A DNA stretch of 35,000 nucleotides from NCBI GenBank assembly GCA_016946835.1, contig JACVTC010000050.1:587501-622500 (forward strand), read 5' to 3'. The notes under the pieces were generated by a model. That model made no database searches and was not told the DNA's origin. It saw only the letters and a program-made list of their open reading frames with translations. The first letter of the stretch is position 1; each line of letters starts with the position of its first letter. This document shows positions 34,843 to 35,000 of this stretch, in pieces. A program made the position numbers and the translations under genes. Source of the stretch: Neocallimastix lanati (nom. inval.) (Eukaryota; Neocallimastigomycota; Neocallimastigomycetes; Neocallimastigales; Neocallimastigaceae).

Positions 34843-35000
34843 CATAACATTAAATAATAATAATAATAATAATAATAATAATTAATAAATTTTTATTTAT
34901 TTCTTTTAATTATCTTTTTTTCTTAAATAATAAAAAGCATTACTGTAGTAATAATACTAATAATTAAATAAATATGTAAAAATAAATAAATAATAAATAT
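34843..35000. other. 3' flank of the glycosyltransferase gene
   Basis: Contains a TAA microsatellite (about 34853-34883) and A/T filler. No gene is seen before the window ends. Confidence 0.6.

Noticed and set aside
1-35000. tRNA, rRNA and known spliceosomal RNA genes
   Set aside because: No G+C-rich cloverleaf or recognisable RNA core was seen on either strand by eye; a covariance-model scan would be decisive.

Overview
This window is nuclear DNA of an anaerobic gut fungus (Neocallimastigomycota). The non-coding DNA is almost pure A/T, with homopolymer runs of up to about 52 bases, AT microsatellites, and many short introns bounded by GT and AG. The decisive marker is the gene at 24735-28175. 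It encodes a secreted CotH-type protein with three cysteine-rich fungal dockerins of the CBM10-like type, which are known from the cellulosomes of this phylum. There are no operons, ribosome binding sites, CRISPR arrays, tRNAs or rRNAs to be seen.

Layout from left to right. A lysine/glutamate-rich C-terminal gene fragment (1-117, +). A six-exon ankyrin-repeat protein with a basic Ser/Lys tail (1682-3613, +). A five-exon family 18 chitinase with no visible signal peptide (4403-6417, -), convergent with the ankyrin gene. A seven-exon gene resembling the autophagy PI3-kinase subunit ATG14/Barkor (8947-12949, -). A seven-exon membrane RING-H2 protein (13932-16400, -). A retrotransposed, poly(A)-tailed copy of an unknown mRNA flanked by 14-bp direct repeats (17602-18237). 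An intronless MYND zinc-finger protein with a Gln/Asn-rich repeat tract (19966-20721, -). The three-exon CotH/dockerin gene (24735-28175, -). A three-exon type II membrane protein with a Fringe/GT31-like domain and a C-terminal PAN-like module (32822-34842, +).

All exon models were built by hand. In each the reading phase closes exactly across every junction. Predicted lengths are 330 aa (ankyrin), 427 aa (chitinase), 753 aa (ATG14-like), 457 aa (RING), 251 aa (MYND), 1002 aa (CotH) and 472 aa (glycosyltransferase).

The genes do not form an obvious pathway. Three act on or near the cell surface or secretory route: the CotH/dockerin protein, the chitinase and the Fringe-like transferase. The others are housekeeping or regulatory. 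The large gaps (6418-8946, 16401-19965, 20722-24734, 28176-32821) hold repeats, inverted repeats, two insertions with target-site duplications, and a few islands of higher G+C that look like orphan or decaying exons. Nothing here is clearly a new defence or mobile system. The freshest signals are the two poly(A)-tailed insertions, the odd architectures of the CotH and glycosyltransferase proteins, and the exon-like islands.
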